Source: Arctopsyche grandis (Eukaryota > Arthropoda > Insecta > Trichoptera > Hydropsychidae). From it: DNA of 64,000 bases. The notes beneath the pieces were generated by a model, which saw nothing but the letters and a program-made list of their open reading frames with translations, searched no databases and was not told the DNA's origin. The stretch's first letter is position 1; each line of letters opens with the position of its first letter. The translations under genes and the position numbers were made by a program. The DNA lies in assembly GCF_051622035.1 (NCBI RefSeq), contig NC_135358.1, positions 250,501-314,500 of the forward strand. Direction: 5' to 3'. Positions 39,284-51,600 of this stretch are shown here, piece by piece.

Positions 39284-42256
39284 TTAAGGTGTATATCTTT
39301 CATCGGTAAATTCTTTGCACCGGTGATGGCTAGGTTAGGTTGGGTAAAGTTGGGATAGCACGTAAGGTGTTTGTATATCTCGCATTGTTGAATTCTTTGC
39401 TCTGGTGACGTTTGGGTTAGGTTGGGTTAGCGCGTAAGGTGTATATCTTTCATCGGTGAATTCTATGCACCGGTGATGGCTAGGTTAGGTTGGGTTAGGT
39501 TGGGATAGCACGTAAGGTGTTTGTATATCTCGCATTGTTGAATTCTTTGCTCTGGTGACGTTTGGGTTAGGTTGGGTTAGCGCGTAAGGTGTATATCTTT
39601 CATCGGTGAAAACTTTGCACCGGTGATGGCCAAGTTGGGTTGGGTTAGGTTGGGATAGAACGTTAGGTGTTTGTATATCTCGAATATTTACATACTTTGC
39701 TCCGGTGACGATTGGGTAAGGTTGGGTTAGCGCGTAAGGTGTATATCTTTCATCGGTGAATTCTATGCACCGGTGATGGCTAGGTTAGGTTGGGTTAGGT
39801 TGGGATAGCACGTAAGGTGTTTGTATATCTCGCATTGTTGGATTCTTTGCTCTGGTGACGTTTGGGTTAGGTTGGGTTAGCGCGTAAGGTGTATATCTTT
39901 CATCGGTGAATACTTTGCACCGGTGATGGCTAGGTTAGGTTGGGTAAGGTTGGGATAGAACGTTAGGTGTTTGTATATCTCGCATATTTTAATACTTTGC
40001 TCCGGTGACGATTGGGTTAGGTTGGGTTAGCGCGTAAGGTGTATATCTTTCATCGGTGAATACTATGCACCGGTGATGGCTTGGTTAGGTTGGGTTAGGT
40101 TGAAATAGCACGTAAGGTGTTTGTATATCTCGCATTGTTGAATACTTTGCTCCGGTGACGGTTGGGTTAGGTTGGGTTAGCGCGTAGGTGTATATCTTTA
40201 ATCGGTGAATACTTTGCACCGGTGATGGCTAGGTTAGGTTGGGTTAGGTTGGGATAGCACGTAAGGTGTTTGTATATCTCGCATTGTTGAATTCTTTGCT
40301 CTGGTGACGTTTGGGTTAGGTTGGGTTAGCGCGTAAGGTGTATATCTTTCATCGGTGAATTCTATGCACCGGTGATGGCTAGGTTAGGTTGGGTTAGGTT
40401 GGGATAGCACGTAAGGTGTTTGTATATCTCGCATATTTTAATACTTTGCTCCGGTGACGATTGGGTTAGGTTGGGTTAGCGCGTTAGGTGTATATCTTTA
40501 ATCGGTGAATACTTTGCACCGGTGATGGCTAGGTTAGGTTGGGTTAGGTTGGGATAGCACGTAAGGTGTTTGTATATCTCGCATATTTTAATACTTTGCT
40601 CCGGTGACGATTGGGTTAGGTTGGGTTAGCGCGTTAGGTGTATATCTTTAATCGGTGAATACTTTGCACCGGTGATGGCTAGGTTAGGTTGGGTTAGGTT
40701 GGGATAGCACGTAAGGTGTTTGTATATCTCGCATATTTTAATACTTTGCTCCGGTGACGATTGGGTTAGGTTGGGTTAGCGCGTAAGGTGTATATCTTTA
40801 ATCGGTGAATACTTTGCACCGGTGATGGCTAGGTTAGGTTGGGTTAGGTTGGGATAGCACGTAAGGTGTTTGTATATCTCGCATTGTTGAATTCTTTGCT
40901 CTGGTGACGTTTGGTTTAGGTTGGGTTAGCGCGTAAGGTGTATATCTTTCATCGGTGAATACTTTGCACCGGTGATGGCTAGGTTAGGTTGGGTTAGGTT
41001 GGGATAGCACGTAAGGTGTTTGTATATCTCGCATTGTTGAATTCTTTGCTCTGGTGACGTTTGGTTTAGGTTCGGTTAGCGCGTAAGGTGTATATCTTTC
41101 ATCGGTGAATACTTTGCACCGGTGATGGCTAGGTTAGGTTGGGTTAGGTTGGGATAGAACGTTAGGTGTTTGTATATCTCGCATATTTACATACTTTGCT
41201 CCGGTGACGATTGGGTAAGGTTGGATTAGCGCGTAAGGTGTATATCTTTCATCGGTGAATACTTTGCACCGGTGAGGGTTAGGTTAGGTTGGGTTAGGTT
41301 GGGTTAGCACGTTAGTTGTTTGTATATCTCGCATTGTTGAATACTTTGCTACAGTGATATTTGGGTTAGGTTGGGTTAGCGCTTAAGGTGTATATCTTTC
41401 ATCGGTGAATACTTTGCACCGGTGAGGGTTAGGTTAGGTTGGGTTTGGTTGGGTTAGGTTGGTTTAGGTTGGGTTAGCACGTTAGTTGTTTGTATATCTC
41501 GCATTGTTGAATACTTTGCTACAGTGATATTTGGGTTAGATTGGGTTAGCGCGTTAGGTGTATATCTTTCATCGGTGAATACTTTGCACCGGTGATGGCT
41601 AGGTTAGGTTGGGTTAGGTTGGGATAGAACGTTAGGTGTTTGTATATCTCGCATATTTACATACTTTGCTCCGGTGACGATTGGGTAAGGTTGGATTAGC
41701 GCGTAAGGTGTATATCTTTCATCGGTGAATACTTTGCACCGGTGAGGGTTAGGTTAGGTTGGGTTAGGTTGGGTTAGCACGTTAGTTGTTTGTATATCTC
41801 GCATTGTTGAATACTTTGCTACAGTGATATTTGGGTTAGGTTGGGTTAGCGCTTAAGGTGTATATCTTTCATCGGTGAATACTTTGCACCGGTGAGGGTT
41901 AGGTTAGGTTGGGTTTGGTTGGGTTAGGTTGGTTTAGGTTGGGTTAGCACGTTAGTTGTTTGTATATCTCGCATTGTTGAATACTTTGCTACAGTGATAT
42001 TTGGGTTAGGTTGGGTTAGCGCGTTAGGTGTATATCTTTCATCGGTGAATACTTTGCACCGGTGAGGGTTAGGTTAGGTTGGGTTATGTTGGGTTAGCAC
42101 GTATGGTTTTTGTATATCTCGCATTGTTGAATAATTTGCTCCGGAGACGTTTGGGTTAGGTTGGGTTAGCACGTAAGGTTTTTGTATATCTCGCATTGTT
42201 GAATAATTTGCTCCAGAGACGTTTGGGTTAGGTTGGGTTAGCGCTTAAGGTGTATC
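39284..42256 (+). repeat. Satellite B, main block: about twenty 150-bp dimers
   Basis: The repeat CGCGTAAGGTGTATATC recurs at 39431, 39581, 39731, 39881 and 40031, an exact 150-bp period. Each 150-bp unit is itself two related halves. One reads GTAAGGTGTATATC, CATCGGTGAATACTTTG, CACCGGTGATGGC, then GGTTAGGTTGGGTTAGG. The other reads GTAAGGTGTTTGTATATC, CATTGTTGAATTCTTTG, CTCTGGTGACG, then GGTTAGGTTGGGTTAG. From about 41150 to 42050 a longer 470-bp period appears (41271/41741, with GGTTTGGTTGGGTTAGG at about 41440/41910). The array ends at about 42256 against a hAT remnant. Confidence 0.93.
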
Positions 42257-42481
42257 TATACGCCCATTAATTGATAACCGTTTTTGGAAAGTTAACATCG
42301 ATTTGAAATGAGTTGGCGAAGACTCGTGTTCTTTTAAACTACGTGATATGTTTTTCCAATCGCTAAATCCTGTTAACAATTTAGTTTTACATAGCTTGTG
42401 AAAATAGTTTACAAACATGGGAATAAATGGATTTGCTCTTTTCTGAAAATATCGACCTGTGTCGGAGTCCTTTTCTACCAT
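42257..42481 (-). pseudogene. hAT transposase TTF-region fragment
   Basis: A 75-residue minus-strand stretch contains KLLTGFSDWKNISRSLKEHE followed by SSPTHFKSMLTFQKRLSING. This matches my recollection of the GFSDWKN-x(6)-L-x-EHE-x-S-x-x-H segment of ZMYM1/hAT transposases. Upstream residues (GRYFQKRANPFIPMFVNYFH) are poorly conserved. About 375 bp of unrelated sequence separates it from the DLALWP fragment. The fragment is cut at its 3' end by satellite B. Confidence 0.65.
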
Positions 42482-42499
42482 TTGCTTTTACACAATTAA

Positions 42500-42850
42500 A
42501 TTTGATTCATAGATATATAGGAAGTCCGCTGGGTAGTAGGGAGGATTGCAGGAGAGAGAGAGACAAGTAAAAGCGATCTCAATTCAATCTTATACGTTTA
42601 TTTAGAACAATAGGTACTCGATGCGCATACGCACGCGGTATAACGTCACACCGCGACGCTACTATCCGGCCCGCATTATGGGGCACCAACCTTATCATTA
42701 ATACATGTGTATAATGCCAACTGTTCGGCATGAGCCACATCATTATACATAATTATAATCATTTTATATTAATATCCTACTGATATTTCTATACTATGTT
42801 TGGTTTCTCTATGTATACTCTATTTTTTTTTTACGTCCATGGTTTTTTTA
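42500..42850 (-). other. Non-coding insert within the hAT remnant; possible LTR relic
   Basis: This block separates the two transposase fragments. On the minus strand it has features seen in LTRs: a GC-rich middle (GCGGGCCGGATAGTAGC), a polyadenylation-like AAATAAACG at about 42605, and a CT-rich tail leading to CCCAGCGGACTTCC. I could not find matching ends or a target duplication, so LTR is a guess. Confidence 0.25.
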
Positions 42851-42856
42851 TTAAGC

Positions 42857-43374
42857 AAAAAGAATATTTTTTTCAGATATACATATGCTCTGGCCACAAT
42901 GCTAAATCCATAGGATAATTATTGGGAGCCATTTCAGTATCATTTTTACCTTTACTTTCTTCCTCATTTTCTTTTTCAGAAAACTGTTCTACAGTACTTT
43001 CAGGGGTCTGTTCTTCAGACGTGTAGGATTCTGCTCATTAATTTTTCCTAAAGGGTCTTCATCAGTTCTTCTACAGGGCTGCGTTTCGATCCTTTCCAGT
43101 GGTTGGTCTTCGTTCCTTTCAGAGAGCTGCTCATCAGTTCTTCTACAGGGCTGTTTTTCGGCCCTTTTAAGAGGTTGATATTCATTCCTTTAAGGGAGCT
43201 GTTCTTCAGTTCTTCTACAGGGCTGATTTTCGGTCCTTTCAAGAGGTTTGTCTTCGTTCCTTTCAGGGCGCTGCTCTTTAGTTCTTTCAGAAGACTGTTC
43301 TTCAGGTTGTTCCGATATTCTTCAAGTTGTCTCCAAATTCTTTTGTAGCAGTGAAATTTATCTAGAAAGGCCAA
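42857..43374 (-). pseudogene. hAT transposase N-terminal fragment with internal repeats
   Basis: The minus strand reads MAFLDKFHCYKRIWRQLEEY and then four imperfect copies of a 22-residue lysine-rich repeat with the words LLKGPK and SPVEELK. A stop and frame change follow. A further stretch, EENEEESKGKNDTE then NYPMDLALWPEHMYI, ends near 42880. D-x-A-L-W-P is the motif that usually precedes the TTF zinc-finger region in ZMYM1-like hAT proteins. It is frameshifted and not functional. The short repeats may have expanded after the element died. Confidence 0.55.
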
Positions 43375-43549
43375 ACAATCGACAACGGTGAGAGCAATTA
43401 TCGCAAAGCTTTGTACTTAAACTCCAATATTTTATGGAGAAATGCATAGGAGTTTCCGAATAATAATTTTTCTCAGAACGATTTGGAGGCCCCTTAAATT
43501 AAGAGGCCCCAGGTATGCGCCAATTTTGCTGTTCGATAGTCCGCCACTG

Positions 43550-43723
43550 CCTGTAATGTATAAGTAAGCCGATTTTGCCTTGCACTCGGCCAAAGTGATG
43601 TAAGCGTGACGTGACCGCGACGTGTAGGTATGTAGATATGAATATAAATGTAATAAAATGACATATTTGAAACGGAGTGGTGCAGTGCTGAAGGCGTGCG
43701 GTGCTGTTAAGTATGAACAGACC
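43550..43723 (-). mobile_element. PIF/Harbinger terminal copy (partner of 58709-58879)
   Basis: Read on the minus strand, it starts GGTCTGTTCATACTTAACAG, next to a TAA, and continues CACTGCACG, GACTCCGTTTC (with small changes), CATTTTATTACATTT and GAGTGCAAGGCAAAATCGGC, then TTACTTATACATTACAGG. The same series lies in the opposite orientation at 58709-58879, with scattered substitutions and a 4-base indel. The 58.7-kb copy continues into a Harbinger transposase fragment, which identifies the family. This copy stops at 43550 against the hAT end. Confidence 0.82.
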
Positions 43724-43983
43724 TTAATCGGTAACGAGAGTTAACCGATTCACTCCGTTTGCCATCGTGTGTGTATTTATTGGTGTGTGGCAACTCTGGT
43801 GAGACGGTATTTGACGTTTGACGTTTGGGCTGACGTCATGGCTAGTGTCAGTGGCAGTGGCCAGTCACCAGTCGCCAGTCGCCAGTTGAAGGCCGGCCGG
43901 TTAGTGGGGAGAGAGAAAGTTGGCGGAAGCTTTTTTTCTTGTTGTATACCTACGCGAATGACGCGAAAATTCCGCACTTCAAT

Positions 43984-44913
43984 ATGGACGACATTTGCGA
44001 CTTGCTCGACACTTACAATGGCAGAGACAAAGTATTATTTTTACATATTTATTCTCTTATACATACATATGTCTCTTATCGCATACTCGTCATTTCGTAC
44101 TTTTTCATTTCGCTCGCAGATCGTTCGTCTGGCATGTTATAGTTTAAAATTGTGGGGGAGCATAAAAAAAGATGAAGGTTTATTGAGAGCTAGCAGTAAA
44201 TTGTCTGCTACTCGAGCCACTATGAGACTTTTTGATGACTTGCCCATGTTGCGGCACACCTTAGAATACGGTCTCGGTAGAAGTGTAATTATTATCGTAC
44301 TGTTTTATCTGCTTCTTCCCACCCCACTTACATTTCAATAATGCTAATGCTATCTTAATCTCGACCTTCCAGGAACCGGACAAGACTTTTAGCATCCTCG
44401 GAGTGCTGGGCAATGTCGTAGACCAATTATTTTTCCCAATTGAAAAAATATGCTGGTTCGGAGAGTGCGGTGTAATTAAATTGAGCGACAAACAAATGTT
44501 CGCGTTCGACACAATCAATACAGTATTCTGGGCCACTTCTCTATATATAACTTTACTTAGGTGAGTAATGAATCTTTCATACGCAAATCGATGGTCAATT
44601 TGATGTGTGCAATTGCAAAAATTGATATTTCAGGTGCCTTAAACAATTTCAAATTACTAGCCAACAAAAAGAATGCATTACGAAAGCAATGCACGAAAGT
44701 GAATTGAGGAAACAAATCAATTCAAAATATTGGTTGGAGAGTATAACGATTTTAAAATTATGCATCGACATAACACATGCCGTCAATTGCTTGCCTAATG
44801 GTTGGCTATGGGGTGGGAAACTAGACGGCGTAAAAGTTGGAGCGATCGCAACACTCTCTTCTCTTATTGGAATTGCTATGCATTTTGCAAGAAAAAAGTA
44901 TTTTAAATCATAA
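43984..44913 (+). CDS. PEX11C: Peroxisomal membrane protein PEX11C (PEX11 gamma)
   Basis: PEX11 proteins are integral peroxisomal membrane proteins that promote elongation and division of peroxisomes. I read four exons: 43984-44031, 44120-44284, 44373-44560 and 44634-44913. All have GT-AG introns and consistent phases, giving 226 residues, close to the usual length of the gamma paralogue. The N-terminal YNGRDK, ATRATMRLFDDLPML (about residues 45-60) and the EYGLGR word support the gamma type. Two C-terminal hydrophobic stretches (around TINTVFWATSLYITLLRCL and VGAIATLSSLIGIAMHF) precede a basic tail, ARKKYFKS, as expected for the membrane anchor. The ATG at 43984 is chosen because it opens the first conserved exon; the upstream frame is not conserved-looking. 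A Harbinger terminus ends 261 bp upstream. The gene is convergent with EPG5, their stop codons 719 bp apart. Confidence 0.88.
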
Positions 44914-45632
44914 CCCACTATTTTGCAAATTTACAATACATACATGGGTATAATATTATGTAATATGTACATACATATGTTGCTTCACAATTATATTTTT
45001 ATATATGTATACACTTGTTTCACTAAAAGATCATTCCTTTTCAATAATATAACGTGTTATTTTGTTTTAATTTAATACACATATTTATTTTTTGATATTG
45101 TGTTTATTATTTCTAATATATGTTTGTGTGTGTGAGTGTATATAAAAATACAAAATACATACATAATAAAATGGCACCGCACAATCATTGGTATAACAAG
45201 AAAATATTGTAAAATTTAAAAATAATTCAACAGAGATCACAAATAATGTTTCTAATTGCCTAAATAAAAGTTTTTCCCCTCATACAAATATGTAAGTACC
45301 AATATAATGTGTAAGCTTTAATTGAAAATTATATACAATGTATGTATGTAATAATATAATAATCATAGTCATGGTGTGATAAAATATTAATCTTTATAAA
45401 CAACGAATAATCAACAATAATAATAATGAACATATAACAGTCAAACTGCCCCCCACATATCCTAAAATCAACTACATATGTATTACACACAATTTAGATA
45501 CATATGTACATACATACACATTAAGATCACAGTTTCTTCGATGCGCATTATTTGAAAATATTGAATAATTAAGCTGCGTCATAGTATACCTACCTACCTA
45601 CATGTACGTACATAATGCTAATGTTCAGATTT
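44914..45632. other. Convergent 3' intergenic region
   Basis: No gene is seen between the PEX11C and EPG5 stop codons. The DNA is AT-rich, with ACATACATATGTATG-type microsatellite pieces and several AATAAA/TTTATT words on both strands that could serve either transcript's 3' end. I cannot assign poly(A) sites. Confidence 0.7.
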
Positions 45633-48600
45633 TTAAACATGCAACAATTCAAATGTGTTTACTAAATAATTGGCGTCAGAGTAAAGTCCAGAACACAGAT
45701 CAGTCACCCGCTTTAATATATGCTGGCGACAATTTTTTCTATCTTTCGAGTATTCCGCATATTTGAGTATGACATGCTTCACGTCAGCGCATTGCTTTTG
45801 CTCAGCCATGGCTTCCAAAGCAGATGCAATTTTTATGAAATTGGAGTCCTTTGTGTAGATGCCTAAATTGCTTCCAATAATGTTGTCGCACAAATCAGAC
45901 ACGGCACAGTAACTGTACCTCGCTACTATACGAAATCTGAATTGAAATAAAAAAATAATAATTTTAAACTCGAAACACTACACTTTGAATGGCAATAGTA
46001 CATGTGTATGTATGCGAGCAGACTTGCCTATATGTCGGTGAAATGTTTTGAACGAGTCGGATAGCTTTGAATATTTCAAATGGTGGTTCCTGCGACCACT
46101 TCTCTAAAATGGCTTTAATTCCATTTGCAGCGAATTTGCAATTGTCTCCACTCAAAGAAGGATCTCGAAGAAGCGCCACCATGTAGCAAATCCAAAGACT
46201 CACTTCCTTCTCAGAATTACAACTGAAAATGTATTTACAATAATACACTACACTTACATATTTAAGGTGTATTTGAATTCGAAAGTATTATTTGGTGCGT
46301 TAATGTGTTTGATTGGCGCATGCGCATTCACGCATACATACGTGGAATGTACCAAAGAATACTTTCCAAAGTTACTGGTTAATATATGTAAATGTATGAA
46401 TACACGTTTTATTACTCACGTGGGTTCAAAACCATGGAACGTCTGAATTATGCGTTTGTCCACTTGATCGAATATTTTTTCCAGATACTTTGTACGATCT
46501 AATGCTACATATGTAGCGAATGCCGTTAGCAATGAATCGTTTACTATGAGGTAATCCACAGGAATGATACAATTGTTTTTCCACGTATCTTTGACAAAGT
46601 TCCATTTACCTCTATTTTTGAAAAATGTTGACAATGTATGCTCCGCAAGATTGGCGTAAACACTCCTTTGGGTTATATTTAAAATACAACTTAAGAGTGC
46701 CATAATAGACATATTAGACGCTCCCGATACCCAATGGAGCCATTTCTGAAAATATACTCGGACATCAAAAATAATACAATTTCACGAATGTAAAATTATA
46801 CGAATACATATGTATGTATGTAGTGTAGTACAAACATTTATAGTGATATCTTGCAACGTTGTTATATTGAGCATCATGATCGCCGTGTTTAGCAGTTGTG
46901 AGCATTCTGCTAGTTGTTGATTTTCACTCGCTCCATCTACAGTTACATACATATTTCATATTACATAACAGTTGACTTGAAAAAAATAACTTATCGAGAG
47001 AAAAAAAAACTCACTTGGATTAATTATAGAGGATTCTAACTTGCTAAGTAAATCGGTGACACTGGAAGCAATCGATTCGTTGACTTTAATCTTTTGCTTG
47101 GCGTCCACGATAGCTTGAGAATACGATGCTATACCATTAACCCACGCTTTTATGAAGCCAACTCTTCTCGTTTGCCAATCTTGATTACAGTCGCATCTGA
47201 CTTTTAAACCAGCCATTGCACAGAGTAATCTAAAATTTACATTATAAAAAAATAACCACATCATACATATGTACATATGTATACAATTTGATATAATAAA
47301 AGGTCATGCTGTGTAATAGAATATTAACGGGAAAGTTTCATCTGCATAGAACGGCTTCATGGGATTATTATATACGATCAAATACCAATTTAATATTTCT
47401 TCGAAATATTCCAATTTTAATAAATTCCAAGGTAAAGATGCAGCGTCCGATAATATCTAAAATAATAAATTATTTTTCATAATTGCAAAATTACATATAT
47501 ACAATGTACAACAATTTATACTTATGTTTAACATACATGTTTTTCTGGACGCAATTTAAAAAATATGGGAAACAAAAATTGAAGAGCGTTCGGTTGCAGC
47601 GGCTGCGGCAAGGAATTAAACCACAGTTGCCACTTTATGTCACCTAAACATTGGAGGGCGAACGTGTGACAAGATGGCAGGTTAACATTGCAGATCTGAA
47701 TTTTCAAACAAAAACATACACAAAAACATACAATTTACGACGCCAAAATAAACTTTACCGGTTTAAAACGGTTTACCTTTGAAACGGTTTGTAATTCTGA
47801 AAATGTAATCCAATGATTCGCATCTGTCGACCAAGGCAATTTCAACAATGATTTGTGTACTTTGTTGAGGATGTGCGGCGATACAGATACGTGAGGATAA
47901 TTATTCACATACCATTGCCATGTGAGTCTCAAAAAATCGTAGCTACTGCCTAAAAGTAAATAGTACATGTATGATACATAAACATACATACATTTAAATG
48001 AAAAAAAATACAAGTTTGATATTTGCTAAAAACCTGGCAAATCAACAACACAGTGCGCTACTGTTTCCACAAAACCGTCGATGACGATTTCAGGTCCGGC
48101 CACATCGTTCACATTCCACGGTAGGATGATCTGACTGCGAGTGGATTCAGCTTGCCACACGGATTGAGTTCCACCACACCACGGAATCAACCACACGTTC
48201 CAAAACGCGCACATCGCGTTGAACACCACCGACGATACTACAGAGTGACCAATTATCAGTATCATTTTACACAATCATTAAGAGAGAGGGCGGTCCCCCA
48301 ACACAAATTTGTTCAATACTTTGGTGAGTGAGCAAAAGAGGCTGATGCAACATAGCCGAATTGAGTATCGTTGAAGTGAGGAGTGCTCCTAATCTGCCGA
48401 TACAAGGAATATACATTTCGTAAGCGCCATACAAACTGATGGATCCGCCGTTGTTTCTCCTCGACCACCATTTCTGTCCAAACGACTCCATTATGTTGCA
48501 GGCCTGAACAGAAACAAATTGTAAAATATAGTGGTACTGTGATCAATCAATAAAGTCGACAATTGACCAAATACCAACTTGTCTATGAGAGACGCGAGAT

Positions 48601-51600
48601 GGATATGTTTCCACAACGTTTATGCAGTGCTCCCAGCAGTCAGGAGGTAGTTTCTTGTCGATAGTCAACTCACAAAATGAAGACAAAACTTGATTTAGAT
48701 GTATTGGAAATTCCCACGATAGCACTTGACTTAAATGTATGCACAGTAACTAAAGTAAAAATAAATAAAATGTTAAGTTGATTGTAAGTGTAATAGGACC
48801 GCGTGTCAACGTAGTACATGTATTTAATAGTACTTCTTGTAGAACGAGTCTGTCAACGGACAGTGTGCAACCGGCTGCTCCGAGCGCATGGCAAATGTGC
48901 ATCAATAATTTACTCCTATCAGAAACAGGCGGTCTGACATCTTTCAACCAAGTTGATATGTGAAACTAAAATTTAATAGTGTAATACATTTGTACATATA
49001 TACAGTTGTTTTTTTTACCGAATTGTCGAATTGTCGGCTCACCTTTGATAAGCAACTGAAAGCGATGTGAATATTTGAAATACACGAACTGATGGTTCCA
49101 TAAACAGCCAACATCTCGTTACTCGACAGTTCTAATGGCCTCAATAGAGAACAAATTAATCCCATATTTTCCATATCCTTGTAATGGTTGATGAGGAGAA
49201 TGCACTGTCTGCCACTGCTGCTGATGAATTTCTAAATGAAAAAATAAAGTGCAATTTATTGAAAGTATGTATATGAAAACAAATTTATTTTTGTAAATTT
49301 ACCTCTCCCAAAAGCGTAGCTACAGTATTGAGTATTTGCTTGACCGGCGGACACTTGAGGACGTCCTCACTGAGAGCGTTCATGATAATGTTAAAGAAGG
49401 CAACGCCACCTTCGTTATTCAATATTGAATCGTTGCAAGTGAGTCTGTAACATACATATGTAGATTCGTGTGTAAGTGCAACTAAACTGAATGATATGTG
49501 ACTTTTGTTAAATTTGTAACTTATCACTCACTGAGCTAATTTACTAATAATGGCTGTGCTCATGGCAAGATTCTGATATGGTTCCATTATTTCAGCAACG
49601 ATGGTTTCGTGTAGTGTCCGATTCATAACTATGCTTTGATTTACAGCATCTTTTAAAATAGATTCGAATCCCTAAGAAAACGATGAATGACATAAATAAG
49701 TTAAAATTATACATACATACATACATACGTACATATGTATGTACATATAATCCAGCGTGTTTGAAACAAAACAAACCTGCAAACAAATTTGAGCACTTTT
49801 CAGACAGGTAGCTCCACATGTCATTGTATAAGTTTTTAGGAATCTCTTCTTTTCGTAAAGAGTCGGAAGAATCTGATAAAAGTTTCCATCGATGGAATTT
49901 AATTTATGGCACATATTGATATACTTTCTGGAAATAAGTGGATAAATAGAAAATCAACTGTGATGAATAGAATACAACAATGGAAAATAATAATTATGAT
50001 CATTGCGTTTGTCATCACCTGGAAAGTTTGTGCAATTCCTCCAAGTGAATTTTTATCAATTGAAATACTGCATTTGAATCTTTGTAAATAAAAGGATCTA
50101 CAATGGAAGCCAATTTAGTGGCTTCCAAATATTCTGGCAGCGTTGTGGCAGGATCTTCGTATGTATTAATGCGTTGTAAGATTCTTTCAGCCGGCAACTG
50201 GAAGTTTGAAGAGTGACATTTGTCTTTCGCAAAGGGCTCCGAAGAATCATCTACACTAAATCTTTCAATGTCCCCACATGATGTGAGCAGATAAGAAGAA
50301 TTTTGAAACTTGTCCAATTCAAACAAATCAATCGTTTCAGTCCACGTGGTCTAAAATGGAGAATATGAATTGATTATGATTATGGGTGCATAGTGAAGAA
50401 TCTGATAGTGATCCATCTTGAAAAAATGACATGTCGCTCGCCGATCAAGCAAGGCGCTAATATATGTAATACTTGACTTGTGAGTCAAATATAAATGAAT
50501 CAGCTGAAGCCTCGAGCCCGATGTAATACATGTTTTTGAACTCGACATACATATGTATGTACAACTGTCTCAATTTTCAAATGAATTTTAAAAATATAAA
50601 TCTGATCGACACTCACGCTGTACCCTGACATCAACGAACACATCTTACTGTAATATGGATGAGTATACATTTTTGGATTATTCATGTCTTGAAAAAAGTT
50701 TTCTTCGAGCCAAGTGTGAAAGGTATCCATTAATCTGCGATGAAAATGACATTTTTATTTAGTAAGTAAAAAATAAAAAACTGTAAATTCATTAAACTTA
50801 CTGAGATTGTTGTTTATGATATGTTACTCGCTCAAGAGTCATTTTACTTTGAATCTCTTCCGAGTCAGAAATCTCTTTTACTTTAGTGTCGTGATATATT
50901 TTGGTTTCGAGAAGTCGAGATTTCGCTTTTGCTAAAATTCTCGAATTAACTATGCCTTGGAAGAATAGTGGACCTAAAGGCTTCGGCTGCGGCTGTGTCA
51001 CTTGATTTCTATAAAATTGAGTAGAGAATCAAAGAATATACACATACATACATACGATATATATACGAATGCCAAATCGATGTTAAATTTGACTTACGTT
51101 AAAAAGCTTACATCTAGATAAAGATAAAAAAACAACTGCCATAACAATGATACAATAGGATGCGATATGGGCGTATTGATTGCACATTGTAAAGATCTGT
51201 ATAATACTAAGACACTGGAAGTATCGCTGCACCCGACAGCCTGAAATACGACATTTCTATATAAAAAGAAATATGTATGAATGTATTTTGTAATTCTGTT
51301 TTTGAATTATGTACTTTTAAAGTTTTATCTATGTTGACTTTAGTTCCTTCGGTATGAAGATTCAGTCTTTCGATCAGTCTTTGCCACAGACCCGTATCTC
51401 GCTCGACGATCGTATGCTCGATCCATAGAACAACGTGCCACACAAAAGGCGCTTCTATATCACATTGAATCAATCCTTTGAATGATGACGAACTGTTCCA
51501 CAACCAGCTGCTAAAACTCGAAGACGTCGGTGATTTGGTACAAGACGGAGTCTGAATAAATCTTCTGAATATATTAGCAGCTTCCACCATACAGTTGTAA

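Larger units (their letters stand above)
42257..43549 (-). mobile_element. hAT element, truncated (ZMYM1-like transposase family)
   Basis: Its outer end on the minus strand is CAGTGGCGGACT (43549-43538), a terminal sequence typical of hAT elements. Transposase fragments on the same strand follow in the expected order. The other terminus is absent: the element stops at satellite B near 42256. The CAGTGGCGGACT end abuts, to the base, the point where a PIF/Harbinger copy (43550-43723) loses similarity to its sister at 58709-58879. That suggests the hAT inserted into the Harbinger copy. The expected 8-bp duplicate CCTGTAAT cannot be checked because the partner end is lost. Confidence 0.7.

Noticed and set aside
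43769..44341. 190-codon + strand frame overlapping PEX11C exons 1-2
   Set aside because: It reads through intron 1 and into intron 2. Only the spliced frame from 43984 gives PEX11 similarity, so the long frame is accidental.
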